Assembly (NCBI RefSeq): GCF_029167625.1
Contig: NZ_CP119145.1
Coordinates: 1,922,001-1,986,000 of the forward strand
Source: Streptomyces sp. AM 4-1-1
GTDB taxonomy: Bacteria > Actinomycetota > Actinomycetes > Streptomycetales > Streptomycetaceae
Length of the DNA: 64,000 nucleotides
Reading direction: 5' to 3'
The notes beneath the pieces are model-generated. The model made no database searches and was not told the DNA's origin. It worked only from the letters and a program-made list of their open reading frames with translations. Shown here piece by piece: positions 54,496-63,317 of this stretch (positions are counted from its first letter, which is position 1; every line of letters begins with the position of its first letter). The position numbers were made by a program, and so were the translations under genes.

Positions 54496-55728
54496 ATGAC
54501 GACAGAGCTGCGGGTGCTTCACCCCTCGGAATGGGACGACTGGTACACGAACTTCGAGCTGGCGTTCGGTGGCATCCCGACGGCCCCGGAGGAACGTGAA
54601 CTGGTCGAGTCACTGACCGAGCACCGGCGCTCGATCGGCGTCTGGGACGGTCCCGACGTGGTGGCGACGGCGGGGGCGTACAGCTTCCGGGTGGCCGTGC
54701 CGGGCGGGGCCCTGGTGCCCGCCGCCGGGGTGACGATGGTGAGTGTCGCGGCCACGCACCGCAGGCGCGGACTGCTCACGTCGATGATGCGGCGTCAGCT
54801 GGACGACGTGCGGTCGTGGGGCGAGCCGATCGCGGTGCTGACGGCGTCGGAACCGGCGATATACGGGCGGTTCGGTTACGGGGCCGCCACCCAGCGGATG
54901 TTCCTGGAGATCGACTCGGACCGGGTCCGGCTCGAACTGCCGGAGGGCGTCGACGGGATACGGCTGCGGTCCGTGGACCCGGTGTCCGCGATCCCCGCCA
55001 TGGAGGCGGTGTACGCGGAGCTGGCGCCCGGCCGGCCGGGGACGCCGGCGAGGGCTCCCGGCTGGGAGCGGGCGCCGGTCGTCGATCCGGAGAGCGACCG
55101 CAAGAGCAGCTCCCGGCTCCAGTGCGTGCTGGCCGAGCGGGCGGGACAGGCCGTCGGCTACGTGACGTTCCGCAACAAGCCGGACTGGGACATGGCCGGG
55201 CCGTCCGGCACTCTGCTGGTGCGTGGCATCGCGGGCCTGGACCCGGCGGCGTACGCGGCGCTCTGGCGCCATCTCATGGAGTTCGACCTCACGGCGAGGG
55301 TCACGTGCGACAACCGGCCCGTCGACGACGCCGTGCTGCATCTCGTCTCGGACGTCCGGCGGTGCAACGTCCGGCTGCACGACGGTCTGCACGTACGGCT
55401 GGTGGAGCTGGGGGCGGCCTTGGAGGCGCGCGCCTACCGGGCGCCGCTGGACGTGGTGTTCGAGGTGGCGGACGACTTCTGCCCCTGGAACGCGGGGCGT
55501 TGGCGGCTGATCACCGACACGAAGGGCGGCGCGTCCTGCGAGCGGACCCAGGAGCCGGTCGAACTGGCGCTTTCGGTGAGGGAGTTGGGGGCGGCCTATC
55601 TGGGCGGGGTGTCGTTCACCTCGCTGGCGGCGGCCGGGCGGGTGCGGGAGCTGCGGCCGGGTGCGCTGGCGGAGACCACGGCGGCGTTCGCCTCGGACGT
55701 GGCACCCTGGCTGCCGCACGGCTTCTGA
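54496..55728 (+). CDS. Eis-type GNAT N-acetyltransferase
   Basis: 410 residues with three tandem regions: two GNAT folds and a C-terminal SCP-like domain, as in mycobacterial Eis. Acetyl-CoA motif VSVAATHRRRGLLTSMM near residue 76, the YGRFGYGAAT loop near 120, and a free C-terminal carboxylate (LPHGF) that is catalytic in Eis proteins. Eis enzymes acetylate amines such as aminoglycosides or lysines; the natural substrate here is unknown. Divergent from the phosphatase gene. Confidence 0.9.
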   Translation: MTTELRVLHPSEWDDWYTNFELAFGGIPTAPEERELVESLTEHRRSIGVWDGPDVVATAGAYSFRVAVPGGALVPAAGVTMVSVAATHRRRGLLTSMMRRQLDDVRSWGEPIAVLTASEPAIYGRFGYGAATQRMFLEIDSDRVRLELPEGVDGIRLRSVDPVSAIPAMEAVYAELAPGRPGTPARAPGWERAPVVDPESDRKSSSRLQCVLAERAGQAVGYVTFRNKPDWDMAGPSGTLLVRGIAGLDPAAYAALWRHLMEFDLTARVTCDNRPVDDAVLHLVSDVRRCNVRLHDGLHVRLVELGAALEARAYRAPLDVVFEVADDFCPWNAGRWRLITDTKGGASCERTQEPVELALSVRELGAAYLGGVSFTSLAAAGRVRELRPGALAETTAAFASDVAPWLPHGF

Positions 55729-55761
55729 ACGGCCGCCTTCGACCACGCTCCTGACGGTACG

Positions 55762-56571
55762 TCAGCGTTGCTGGCAGCCGGGGCACCAGAAGAGGTTTCG
55801 GGCGGCGAGGTCGGCGGTGCGGATCTCGGCGCCGCAGATGTGGCAGGACTGACGGGCCCGGCGGTAGACGTAGACCTCGCCGCCGTGGTCGTCGACGCGG
55901 GGCGGGCGGCCCATGACCTCGGGCAGGTGCTCGGGGCGGACGGTGTCGATCCGGTTGTTCCGTACGCCTTCCCGCATCAGCAGCACGAGGTCGGCCCAGA
56001 TGGCGTCCCACTCGGCGCGGGTGAGGTCCTTGCCCTGCCGGTACGGGTCGATGCCGTGCCGGAAGAGGACTTCGGCGCGGTAGACGTTGCCGACGCCCGC
56101 GACGACCTTCTGGTCCATCAGCAGCGCGGCGACGGTGACCCGGCTGCGGGAGATCCGCCGCCAGGCGCGTTCGCCGTTCTCGTCGGTCCGCAGCGGGTCG
56201 GGGCCGAGCCGGTCGTGTATCGCGCGCTTCTCCGGTTCGGTGATGAGCGCGCAGGTGGTCGGTCCGCGCAGATCCGCGTGGTGCGCATCGTCGGCGATGC
56301 GCAGCCTGACCGTGTCGGTGGGCGGCGGGGCCGGGGCCGTACCGAAGCCGAGCTTGCCGAACAGGCCGAGGTGGATGTGAATCCAGCCGAGGTCGCCGAA
56401 GCCGAGGAACAGGTGCTTGCCGTGGGCGTCGACGGCGGTGAGGGTCCGGCCGTCGAGCAGGGCCGCGCTGTCGGCGAACTTCCCCTGCGGGCTGGAGACG
56501 CGTACCGGCCGGCCCGCGAAGCGTTCGGCGTGGTCCGCGGCGAGGCGGTGGATCGTATGCCCCTCGGGCAC
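55762..56571 (-). CDS. Nei/Fpg-family DNA glycosylase (endonuclease VIII-like)
   Basis: Bifunctional base-excision glycosylase/AP lyase, 269 residues. After Met removal the catalytic proline leads MPEGHTIHRLA with Glu3, typical of actinobacterial Nei2-type enzymes. H2TH helix region DQKVVAGVGNVYRAEVLFRH, and a C-terminal zinc finger CHICGAEIR...CPGCQ. GTG 56571 chosen for the GGAG 9 nt upstream and for placing Pro2 correctly. Follows rpiB on the same strand (98 bp gap). Confidence 0.93.
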   Translation of the reverse strand: MPEGHTIHRLAADHAERFAGRPVRVSSPQGKFADSAALLDGRTLTAVDAHGKHLFLGFGDLGWIHIHLGLFGKLGFGTAPAPPPTDTVRLRIADDAHHADLRGPTTCALITEPEKRAIHDRLGPDPLRTDENGERAWRRISRSRVTVAALLMDQKVVAGVGNVYRAEVLFRHGIDPYRQGKDLTRAEWDAIWADLVLLMREGVRNNRIDTVRPEHLPEVMGRPPRVDDHGGEVYVYRRARQSCHICGAEIRTADLAARNLFWCPGCQQR

Positions 56572-56669
56572 GGCGGCACTCCTGGAGGACGCGACCGGCG
56601 GGTCACCGGCCGGCAACGACATGACCGTGCCGCCGGGGCGGACCCGGCGGCACGGGAGGACGGGTGGGT

Positions 56670-57158
56670 TCAGCCCTGCTGCGGGTGGTGCGCGGGGATC
56701 GGCGGGAGCTCGCCGGTCGCCTCGTACGCCGTCAGCATCTCGATGCGGCGGGTGTGACGCTCCTCGCCGGAGTACGGGGTGGTCAGGAAGATCTCGACGA
56801 ACTTGGTGGACTCCTCCACCGTGTGCATCCGGCCACCGATCGCCACCACGTTGGCGTCGTTGTGCTCGCGGCCGAGCGCGGCGGTCTGCTCGCTCCAGGC
56901 CAGTGCGGCGCGGACGCCCTTGACCTTGTTCGCGGCGATCTGCTCGCCGTTCCCGGAGCCGCCGATCACGATGCCGAGACTGTCCGGGTCGGCGGCCGTG
57001 CCCTCGGCCGCCCGCAGGCAGAACGGCGGGTAGTCGTCCTGGGCGTCATAGATGTGGGGCCCGCAGTCGACCGCCTCGTGGCCGTGGGCTTTCAGCCACT
57101 CGACGAGATGGTTCTTCAGTTCGAAGCCGGCATGGTCGGAGCCAAGGTACACGCGCAT
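56670..57158 (-). CDS. rpiB: Ribose-5-phosphate isomerase B
   Basis: Pentose-phosphate pathway isomerase, 162 residues. Starts MRVYLGSDHAGFELK; the active-site loop is IVIGGSGNGEQIAANKV, where Ser replaces the cysteine of E. coli RpiB and the following Glu is catalytic, as known for mycobacterial enzymes. The GREHNDANVVAIGGRM motif is conserved. The 162-residue length fits the longer actinobacterial type. Confidence 0.95.
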   Translation of the reverse strand: MRVYLGSDHAGFELKNHLVEWLKAHGHEAVDCGPHIYDAQDDYPPFCLRAAEGTAADPDSLGIVIGGSGNGEQIAANKVKGVRAALAWSEQTAALGREHNDANVVAIGGRMHTVEESTKFVEIFLTTPYSGEERHTRRIEMLTAYEATGELPPIPAHHPQQG

Positions 57159-57271
57159 GTGCCGAGTGTGGCATGAACATCCGGGCTCGACGGCCAGCGG
57201 GGTCGGCCCGCCGGGGATGGCCGGCGGTGTGCCGTTCGAACCGCCCGGCCCGCCCGGCGCGCGGACACGCG

Positions 57272-57316
57272 AGAGGCCCGCCGGTCCGTGGTCGTGACAC
57301 GGGCGGACGGGCCTCT
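57272..57316 (-). terminator. bioY terminator
   Basis: 9-bp outer stem (57272-57280 with 57308-57316) with partly paired interior, 33 bp past the bioY stop. Confidence 0.7.
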
Positions 57317-57348
57317 TCGCGAGTGCGTACGAAGACGTGCCGCGGCTG

Positions 57349-57945
57349 TCAGCCGCGGCGTCCCAGGAGCTTCCAGGAGGCGGGCAGCGCGCCCATCGCC
57401 AGGGCCGCCTTCAGGGCGTCACCGATGAGGAAGGGGACCAGCCCGGCGGCGATCGCGGCGCTCATCGACATGCCGGTGGAGAGCGCCAGGTACGGCACGC
57501 CGACCGCGTAGATCAGCGCGGAGCCCACCACCATGGTGCCCGCGGTGCGCAGCACCGACCGGTCGCCGCCGCGCCGGGCGAGGCCGCCGACCACGGTCGC
57601 GGCGAGCAGCATCCCCAGGACGTAGCCGAAGGAGGGGAAGCTCATGCCGGAGGCGCCCTGCGAGAACCACGGCATGCCCGCCATGCCGACCACCGCGTAC
57701 ACCGCGAGCGACAGGAAACCGCGACGGGCGCCGAGCGCCGAGCCGACGAGGAGCGCGGCGAAGGTCTGCCCGGTGACCGGGACCGGCGAGCCGGGGACCG
57801 GGACGGCTATCTGGGCCGCGACGCCGGTGAGCGCGGCGCCACCGACGACGAGGGCCGCGTCGACGGCGTACCGCGCCCTGGCGGCGGGCAGCAGGTCGGC
57901 GAGGACCGTTCCGGTGCGGACGGGGGCGGCGGCAGCAGTGCTCAT
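57349..57945 (-). CDS. bioY: Biotin transporter S component BioY
   Basis: Substrate-binding membrane subunit of the energy-coupling factor biotin uptake system. 198 residues and six helices. Family motifs: PVPVTGQTFAALLVGSALG, RRGFLSLAVYAVVGMAGMPW and SFPSFGYVLGMLLAATVVG. No bioM/bioN genes adjacent, so it must use ECF modules encoded elsewhere or act alone. ATG 57945 with GGAG 8 nt upstream. Confidence 0.93.
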   Translation of the reverse strand: MSTAAAAPVRTGTVLADLLPAARARYAVDAALVVGGAALTGVAAQIAVPVPGSPVPVTGQTFAALLVGSALGARRGFLSLAVYAVVGMAGMPWFSQGASGMSFPSFGYVLGMLLAATVVGGLARRGGDRSVLRTAGTMVVGSALIYAVGVPYLALSTGMSMSAAIAAGLVPFLIGDALKAALAMGALPASWKLLGRRG

Positions 57946-58337
57946 CGGGACTCCGCGAGGTGAGGGCTTGAGGACGGACCCCGCTGACGCTAGCCCACCG
58001 AATATGGCTCGAACACCATCACCCGCCCACAAAGCACCGGTTGGCGAGTTGGTGGAGTTCATACAAAGCCTGGTACGCAACCGCGCGACGGGGTGACACT
58101 CATCACTGAAGTGAGCACGGAAAACAGCCGCTCCTGCGATGCGCGCGCCGGCTTCACGACTGTGGGGTCCCCATAAACGGCCGCTCCCGATGCCGTAAGG
58201 CGCCGACGGCGGCCGCACGGGAGACGCACGACGGGAGCGGGCCGGGGCCACCGCACGGCCCCGGCCCGCTCGCCTCACCCCCGCCGGCCCGTCGCGCCAT
58301 CCCCTCCCCGGAGGCGCCGAGCCCGCACGCGCGCCTC
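57946..58337. other. Intergenic region upstream of bioY
   Basis: About 390 bp between two minus-strand genes. It holds the terminator of the upstream gene (58235-58271) and, nearer bioY, a less GC-rich stretch (57985-58130) likely to contain the bioY promoter. I see no clear BirA- or BioR-type operator and no coding sequence. Confidence 0.4.
58235..58271 (-). terminator. Strong hairpin terminator
   Basis: Perfect 15-bp stem (58235-58249 with 58257-58271), 7-nt loop, 67 bp past the stop of the minus-strand hypothetical gene. Confidence 0.8.
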
Positions 58338-58685
58338 TCAGGGGCTCGCCGCGTCGAACCCGTAACGCACCGGCCGGTCCTGGCCCGTGCGTCCCCGTAC
58401 GTCCCGCCGGTACACGAACAGCGCCTGCACCCGCACCCCCTCGCCCGAGGATTCGCCCGGTGACCCGTCCGGTGATTCGACGACCGCGCAGGGGTAGGTC
58501 ACCTGGAGCACCCCCGGCCGGTCGGCCACCCGCGTCCTCGTCCCGTGCGCGGGCCCCCCGTCGAGCACCGCCATCTCCCACACCGACCGCTCCGGCCGCT
58601 CCGACATATCCCCCTCCGTCATCCCGCCGCGCTCCCGCGGCTCGCCACCTGATGTCCCGTTCACCGACGCGTTGTCCGCATGCAT
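58338..58685 (-). CDS. Conserved hypothetical protein
   Basis: About 115 residues of unknown function. The first 35 are polar and probably disordered (HADNASVNGTSGGEPRERGG); the rest forms a compact domain with WEMAVLDGGPAHGTRTRVAD, GVLQVTYPCAVV and VQALFVYRRDV. A later start (MSERPERSVWE, near 58607) would give a shorter protein covering just the domain. No catalytic motif is seen. Divergent from the TerD gene. Confidence 0.65.
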   Translation of the reverse strand: MHADNASVNGTSGGEPRERGGMTEGDMSERPERSVWEMAVLDGGPAHGTRTRVADRPGVLQVTYPCAVVESPDGSPGESSGEGVRVQALFVYRRDVRGRTGQDRPVRYGFDAASP

Positions 58686-58794
58686 GACCACACTTTAAAG
58701 GTTGCGCAAATCAACGACTATCCTGAGGAAGACTTGCCCTCGTCCCCCGGAAGTCCGGGTCAGGCGCACACGAGAGAAGGAGCGCGGAGCTGTG

Positions 58795-59373
58795 ATGGGT
58801 GTCAGTCTCACCAAGGGTCAGAACGTCGTCCTCAACCAGGACGGCACGCCCCTCGCGGATGTCACGGTGGGTCTCGGGTGGGACGCGCCGCCGGTCGGCG
58901 GTTTCGACGTCGACCTGGACGCGGCGGCCGTGATCTGCGGGCCGGACCGGAAGGTCGTGTCGGACGAGCATTTCGTCTTCTACAACAACCTGACCAGCCC
59001 CGACGGTTCCGTCCGGCACACCGGCGACAACCTGACCGGGGAGGGGGACGGCGACGACGAGCAGATACTGATCGACCTGGACCGGCTGGACGAGAAGACC
59101 GGCGAGATCGTCTTCACCGTCTCGATCCACGACGCGGAGACGCGCGGCCAGACGTTCGGTCAGGTCGAGGACGCGTACATCAGGGTCGTCGACAACCTGA
59201 CGAGCCGCGAGATGTGCCGGTACGAGCTCTCCTACGACGCCGCCGGGGAGACCGCGATGGTGTTCGGCGCGCTGTACCGGCGGGGCGGCGAATGGAAGTT
59301 CCGCGCCATCGGCCAGGGATACGCGACGGGCCTGGCGGGCATCGCCACCGACTACGGCGTCAGCCTCGCCTGA
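58795..59373 (+). CDS. TerD family protein
   Basis: 192-residue calcium-binding beta-sandwich protein of the TerD/CABP family. Begins MGVSLTKGQNVVLNQDGTPL, with the duplicated metal site DVDLDAAAV and GDDEQILIDLDRLDEKT, and the IRVVDNLTSREMCRYEL region. Family members are linked to tellurite or general stress resistance; in Streptomyces they exist in many copies and some affect development. ATG 58795 with GGAG upstream. No other ter genes adjacent. Confidence 0.93.
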   Translation: MGVSLTKGQNVVLNQDGTPLADVTVGLGWDAPPVGGFDVDLDAAAVICGPDRKVVSDEHFVFYNNLTSPDGSVRHTGDNLTGEGDGDDEQILIDLDRLDEKTGEIVFTVSIHDAETRGQTFGQVEDAYIRVVDNLTSREMCRYELSYDAAGETAMVFGALYRRGGEWKFRAIGQGYATGLAGIATDYGVSLA

Positions 59374-59502
59374 CCCGCCGCGTCCGGCACGTCCTCGCTC
59401 CTTCCGCCACCGCTCACGGCTGTTCGGGCGCGTTGCGTACCGGTCCGGCGGAGTAGGACCAACGACTGATCACCTTCGGGCCCTCCTGCTGTTAGCCTGC
59501 AC

Positions 59503-59519
59503 TTGCATATAGGTTGCAA
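59503..59519. promoter_or_regulatory. Nur box at the sodF promoter
   Basis: TTGCAT-ATAGG-TTGCAA matches the Streptomyces Nur (nickel-responsive Fur-family repressor) consensus tTGCaa-N5-ttGCAA. It starts 34 bp before the superoxide dismutase ATG and overlaps or closely follows a candidate -10 (TTAGCCT near 59491). The position is right for nickel-dependent repression of the iron enzyme, as known for sodF in Streptomyces coelicolor. Confidence 0.8.
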
Positions 59520-59552
59520 TAAAGCAGAGCAGCAGTCGGAGGGCTCGAAACC

Positions 59553-60194
59553 ATGGCTACGTACACGCTCCCGGAACTCCCGTACGACTACGCGGCGCTC
59601 GAACCGGTCATCAATCCCCAGATCATCGAGCTCCACCACGACAAGCACCACGCCGCCTACGTCAAGGGTGCGAACGACACCCTGGAGCAGCTGGAAGAGG
59701 CGCGCGACAAGGGTTCCTGGGGAGCGATCAACGGCCTCCAGAAGAGCCTGGCGTTCCACCTCTCGGGCCACATCCTGCACTCCATCTACTGGCACAACAT
59801 GACCGGCGACGGCGGCGGCGAGCCGCTGGCCGCGGACGGTGTCGGTGACCTCGCGGACGCGATCACCGAGTCCTTCGGCTCCTTCGAGGGCTTCAAGGCG
59901 CAGCTGACGAAGGCCGCGGCCACCACGCAGGGCTCCGGCTGGGGCGTCCTGGCGTACGAGCCGGTCAGCGGCAAGCTGATCGTCGAGCAGGTCTACGACC
60001 ACCAGGGCAACATCGGCCAGGGCTCGGTCCCGGTCCTGGTCTTCGACGCCTGGGAGCACGCCTTCTACCTCCAGTACAAGAACCAGAAGGTCGACTTCAT
60101 CGAGGCGATGTGGCGCGTCGTCAACTGGCAGGACGTGGCGAAGCGCTACGCGGCCGCCAAGGAACGCGCGGACGTACTGCTGCTCGCCCCCTGA
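59553..60194 (+). CDS. sodF: Iron superoxide dismutase
   Basis: Cytoplasmic Fe-type superoxide dismutase, 213 residues. Metal ligands are H28 ([10 protein letters not shown]), H76 ([10 protein letters not shown]), D165 and H169 ([17 protein letters not shown]). Starts [20 protein letters not shown]. In Streptomyces this gene is repressed when nickel is available, in favour of the nickel enzyme SodN; the Nur box upstream fits. A strong T-tailed terminator follows. Confidence 0.95.
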   Translation: MATYTLPELPYDYAALEPVINPQIIELHHDKHHAAYVKGANDTLEQLEEARDKGSWGAINGLQKSLAFHLSGHILHSIYWHNMTGDGGGEPLAADGVGDLADAITESFGSFEGFKAQLTKAAATTQGSGWGVLAYEPVSGKLIVEQVYDHQGNIGQGSVPVLVFDAWEHAFYLQYKNQKVDFIEAMWRVVNWQDVAKRYAAAKERADVLLLAP

Positions 60195-60259
60195 ACACCC
60201 CCGACGTCCTGCCTCGTGATCGTCTTCTCAACCTTCACCCGGCAGGCGGATGAAAGAAG

Positions 60260-60293
60260 AACCCCCGCGAGGACATGACTCGCGGGGGTTTTT
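60260..60293 (+). terminator. sodF terminator
   Basis: Perfect 12-bp stem (60260-60271 with 60279-60290) followed directly by a T run, a classic intrinsic terminator. Confidence 0.9.
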
Positions 60294-60335
60294 CCATGCT
60301 GTCCGCGGGAGGCGGTCCCGCCGTGTGGGCGACCC

Positions 60336-61181
60336 TCAGCCGGTGCGGGACGGTCCGGGACTCGCGTGCCGCAACCGCTCGATGCCCAGCTGGTCGGTCC
60401 CCTCGGCGTCCCCGGAGAGCCGGTGGACGAGAACCCAGCGGCCGTCCGCCATCGCCCCGGCGAAGACGGACGCGTCCCCGGTGGCGCCGTTGTGCCAGAG
60501 CAGTGGACCGGAGGTCTGCCAGGAAGGCGCGGGTTCGCCCAGTCTCCGCTCCACGAGCAGCGCGGTCACCAGCCGGGCGGTGGCGCGCGGGGTGGCCCAC
60601 AGTCCTCCGGCGGGCAGGATGGCGCCGTCCATCGTCCAGGGCCTGCGCGGTCGGCCGAACAGGCCGCGCGCGTACAGCCGTTGGTCCTGGGGCGGGTTCG
60701 AGGCCACCTCGGTGATGTCCAGGGGTGCGAGAACGTACTGATGCAGCAGTTCCGCGTACGGGGCTCCGGCCGCCGAGGCGAGTGCGGCGCCGAGGACGGC
60801 GTACCCGAGGTTGGAGTACTCCTCGGTCCCGTCCGGCGGACCCGTCACGAGGGAGTCGACGCGCCGTACGAGGGCGTCCAACCGCTGGGCGTCGAGGGAG
60901 GCGTACGGGTCGAAGCGCCGCAGTCCCGGTGGCAACCGGGGCAGGCCCGAGGTGTGCAGCGCGAGATGCCGCAGGGTGATGCCGGTGCCGGCGGGCGCGG
61001 GGAGATGGGTGTCAAGGGGGTCGTCGAGGTGGAGCACGCCCGTCTCGGCCAGCCGGACGAGCAGGGTTCCGGTGAGCGGCTTGGTCAACGAGCCGATCTG
61101 GACGAACCGGTCGGGGTCGTGGCCGTGTTCGGCCCTCGGGGCGTCGGAGCTGGTGAACACGCAGGTGGGTATCGCGGACAT
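60336..61181 (-). CDS. Serine hydrolase of the beta-lactamase/PBP4-like family
   Basis: 281-residue protein with class C beta-lactamase fold motifs: S31LTK34 (FVQIGSLTKPLTG), Y122SN124 (EEYSNLGYAV) and an HNGATG near 230 in place of KTG. No signal peptide is visible, so it is probably cytoplasmic or acts on a small-molecule ester or peptide. Most such proteins are esterases or D-aminopeptidases rather than resistance enzymes. ATG 61181 with GGAGG upstream. Confidence 0.87.
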   Translation of the reverse strand: MSAIPTCVFTSSDAPRAEHGHDPDRFVQIGSLTKPLTGTLLVRLAETGVLHLDDPLDTHLPAPAGTGITLRHLALHTSGLPRLPPGLRRFDPYASLDAQRLDALVRRVDSLVTGPPDGTEEYSNLGYAVLGAALASAAGAPYAELLHQYVLAPLDITEVASNPPQDQRLYARGLFGRPRRPWTMDGAILPAGGLWATPRATARLVTALLVERRLGEPAPSWQTSGPLLWHNGATGDASVFAGAMADGRWVLVHRLSGDAEGTDQLGIERLRHASPGPSRTG

Positions 61182-61427
61182 GGTGTGCCTCCGGTCGAAG
61201 GTGTCGTGGGGCGCCGTGGCGCGCGTGGCCGAACGGGCGGACCGTGGCGACCCGGACCTCGACTCTCCCACCGGCGCCGCACACCGCGCCGCTCGTTCGT
61301 CCACCACCGTTCCCTTCCCGCCTTCCTGCCCTTCCGGCCCTCAGCCGACGGGTGCGAAGGTGCTCGCGCTCTCCGGCCTGACGTCGACCAACACGTCGTC
61401 GCTTGACGCGTAGGCCCGAGGAAGGCG

Positions 61428-61964
61428 GTGGAGGACAGACCGGAGAAGTGGGACGCCGAATCCATTGCCCGCAGCGAGCGCGGCCGCCTGTGGGGCATGA
61501 TCGCGGGCATGGGACATCCGCACCTTCCGACCACCGAGGCCGTGGTCGTCGCGATCCACGAGGTCGCGCACGAGTTCGACCTGGAGATGGTCGTCACCGA
61601 CGACATCGGCGCGGACCAGACGTCCCGCCGTGTCTCCGCCGGAGCCTTCACGGTCCTCGACCCGGACGGCTCGCTGCCGCACGAGGCGTTCGTCGAGCTG
61701 GGCGGTCTGCCCTCGGTCACCGTCCAGGTGTTCCCCGAGGACGACGCGAAGATCACCGTCGACCAGGTCGAGTTCCACGACGTGCCCCGGGACGCGGTGC
61801 CCGCGTTCCTCCGTTCCGTCTACAGCGGCCTGGCCCATGTGAAGGGGAAGCGCTTCCCTCCCGGATACTGGCTGATCGTGCCGCTGCCCGGCGACGAGAC
61901 GTACAGGGAGCTGGTCCCGCGCATCATGCTCAGCCCGTGGCTCGCCCGTAACGTACGAAGGTAA
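61428..61964 (+). CDS. Conserved hypothetical protein
   Basis: 178 residues, soluble, unknown function. Notable segments: GMIAGMGHPHLPTTEAVVVA, AIHEVAHEFDLEMVVTDDIG, LPSVTVQVFPEDDAKITVD, and GKRFPPGYWLIVPLPGDETY. The HEVAH stretch superficially recalls a metalloprotease HExxH but is not that motif. GTG 61428 has GGAAGG just upstream. Downstream gene 42 bp away on the same strand. Confidence 0.75.
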   Translation: MEDRPEKWDAESIARSERGRLWGMIAGMGHPHLPTTEAVVVAIHEVAHEFDLEMVVTDDIGADQTSRRVSAGAFTVLDPDGSLPHEAFVELGGLPSVTVQVFPEDDAKITVDQVEFHDVPRDAVPAFLRSVYSGLAHVKGKRFPPGYWLIVPLPGDETYRELVPRIMLSPWLARNVRR

Positions 61965-62005
61965 ACGGGTGTCGCCTCCCGGACGACGGGTGCGACCCTG
62001 GCCCC

Positions 62006-62698
62006 ATGTCCCACCACGCACCGCCCCCCGATCCCACCGTCCCGCACCCGATGACCGGGCAGCCGCGCGTCGTCCTGCTGAAGCCGCTGGTGACGTCCCC
62101 GCTGATCGAGGTCGGCGCGTACACGTACTACGACGACCCTGACCACGCGACCGAGTTCGAGACCCGCAACGTGCTGTACCACTACGGTCCGGAGAAGCTG
62201 GTCATCGGCAGGTTCTGCGCGCTGGGCACCGGGGTGCGGTTCCTGATGAACGGTGCCAACCACCGGATGGACGGCCCGTCGACGTTCCCGTTCCCCACGA
62301 TGGGCGGCTCCTGGGCCGGCCACTTCGACCTGCTGACCGGCCTGCCGAACCGGGGCGACACCGTCGTCGGCCACGATGTGTGGTTCGGCTACGGCTCCAC
62401 GGTGTTGCCCGGCGTACGGATCGGGCACGGCGCGATCATCGGCGCGGGTTCGGTGGTGGTCTCGGACGTGCCCGATTACGGGATCGTCGGCGGCAACCCG
62501 GCCAGGCTGATCCGTACCCGCTACGACGAAGAGGACATCGCCCGGCTCCTCGCCGTCGCCTGGTGGGACTGGCCCGCCGAACACATCACCGCGCACCTAC
62601 GCACGATCATGTCGGGCACGGTGGCCGCCCTGGAGTCGGCGGCGCCCGTGTCCCGCCCAGGCGGGACGAGCAGTTGGTCCGTCTCGAACGGCACGTGA
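62006..62698 (+). CDS. CatB/Vat-type hexapeptide O-acetyltransferase
   Basis: 230-residue left-handed beta-helix acetyltransferase of the xenobiotic acyltransferase group. Catalytic histidine region FLMNGANHRMDGPSTFPF, the hexapeptide coils GDTVVGHDVWFGYGSTVLPG and GVRIGHGAIIGAGSVVV, and the C-terminal WWDWPAEHI helix typical of CatB and Vat proteins. Substrates of the family include chloramphenicol and streptogramins; sequence alone does not show the substrate here. Confidence 0.9.
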   Translation: MSHHAPPPDPTVPHPMTGQPRVVLLKPLVTSPLIEVGAYTYYDDPDHATEFETRNVLYHYGPEKLVIGRFCALGTGVRFLMNGANHRMDGPSTFPFPTMGGSWAGHFDLLTGLPNRGDTVVGHDVWFGYGSTVLPGVRIGHGAIIGAGSVVVSDVPDYGIVGGNPARLIRTRYDEEDIARLLAVAWWDWPAEHITAHLRTIMSGTVAALESAAPVSRPGGTSSWSVSNGT

Positions 62699-63005
62699 AG
62701 GGCCTCGTCGCCTCCCTTGCGACGGCCGAGGGCCGAAAGTCCCGCACCGGTACGCAACCTGGCGCACCCTGTGCCGACTTCGCCGACGCAGCCGCGGCAA
62801 CTGCGTCCAGTGGCAGCAGGCATCAGGCGGGGACCGGGCCGCCTGATGCCGCCGACGTCAGACAGGGAGCGAGTTCGGGATCGGGGCCTATCGAGACCGA
62901 ACGCATTCCTGGCCGAGCGCGATCGGGGGCCCGGTCGGACGACAGTCGACCGAGCCCCCTGATCGTGCTTTGCTGAGGTCGGGCAGAGAGGTCCATCGGG
63001 ATGCT
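62699..63005. other. Intergenic region
   Basis: About 307 bp between the acetyltransferase (+) and the 52-residue membrane protein gene (-), which converge. Apart from the terminator at 62921-62964 nothing is recognisable; frames crossing it are not protein-like. Confidence 0.5.
62921..62964. terminator. Convergent terminator
   Basis: 17-18-bp stem with one bulge (62921-62937 with 62947-62964), 9-nt loop, followed on the plus strand by gtgcttt. Confidence 0.75.
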
Positions 63006-63164
63006 CTACCCGATCGTCACAGAGACACCACCTCCGTTGACGATCAAGAGGACTGCACCTGCGATGGCGCCCACCACCAGCAGGATGCAGATCAGGCGGG
63101 CGGTCCGGCGACGCTTGGCAATGGCCATCCGGACCGTCCTGCCGATCTCTTCAGAAACTGGCAT
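63006..63164 (-). CDS. Small single-pass membrane protein divergent from the HTH-caspase gene
   Basis: 52 residues: a short helix (PVSEEIGRTVRMAIA), a basic juxtamembrane stretch (KRRRTAR) and one membrane helix (LICILLVVGAIAGAVLLIV, about 25-43) with a tiny outside tail. ATG 63164 has a near-perfect GGAGGTGAG at 9-nt spacing, which strongly supports the call. No family recognised. The divergent position suggests a partner, for example a membrane anchor or sensor for the neighbouring caspase-like protein, but this is inference. Confidence 0.75.
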   Translation of the reverse strand: MPVSEEIGRTVRMAIAKRRRTARLICILLVVGAIAGAVLLIVNGGGVSVTIG

Positions 63165-63280
63165 TTCTCTCACCTCCCTTCGTGTCCCGGAGAGTTGAGA
63201 AACATCCTCTTGTACTCGTCGCGCCCATATGACGACCCATGACGCTGCGTTAAGCTGGCTGACGGCACATGACATGAGAT

Positions 63281-63310
63281 GACACGAGGGGACACGAGGG
63301 GACACGGAGG
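63281..63310 (+). repeat. 10-bp tandem repeats before the HTH-caspase gene
   Basis: gacacgaggg, gacacgaggg, gacacggagg occur head to tail; two weaker units (gacggcacat, gacatgagat) precede them at 63261-63280. The last unit contains the GGAGG ribosome binding site of the following gene. Phasing of 10 bp suggests an operator or a slippage-prone expression switch. Confidence 0.8.
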
Positions 63311-63317
63311 AACGCGG

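Noticed and set aside
56670..57158. Missing catalytic cysteine in RpiB
   Set aside because: Serine at this position is normal for actinobacterial RpiB, so it is not an anomaly.
58693..58722. Second Nur-like element (TTGCGCAA) upstream of the TerD gene
   Set aside because: Half-sites are not separated by five bases and the sequence is a simple 8-bp palindrome; not a Nur box.
61428..61964. Zinc metalloprotease motif in the hypothetical protein (HEVAHE)
   Set aside because: HEVAHE looks like HExxH, but there is no third ligand pattern or surrounding protease fold; too weak for a call.
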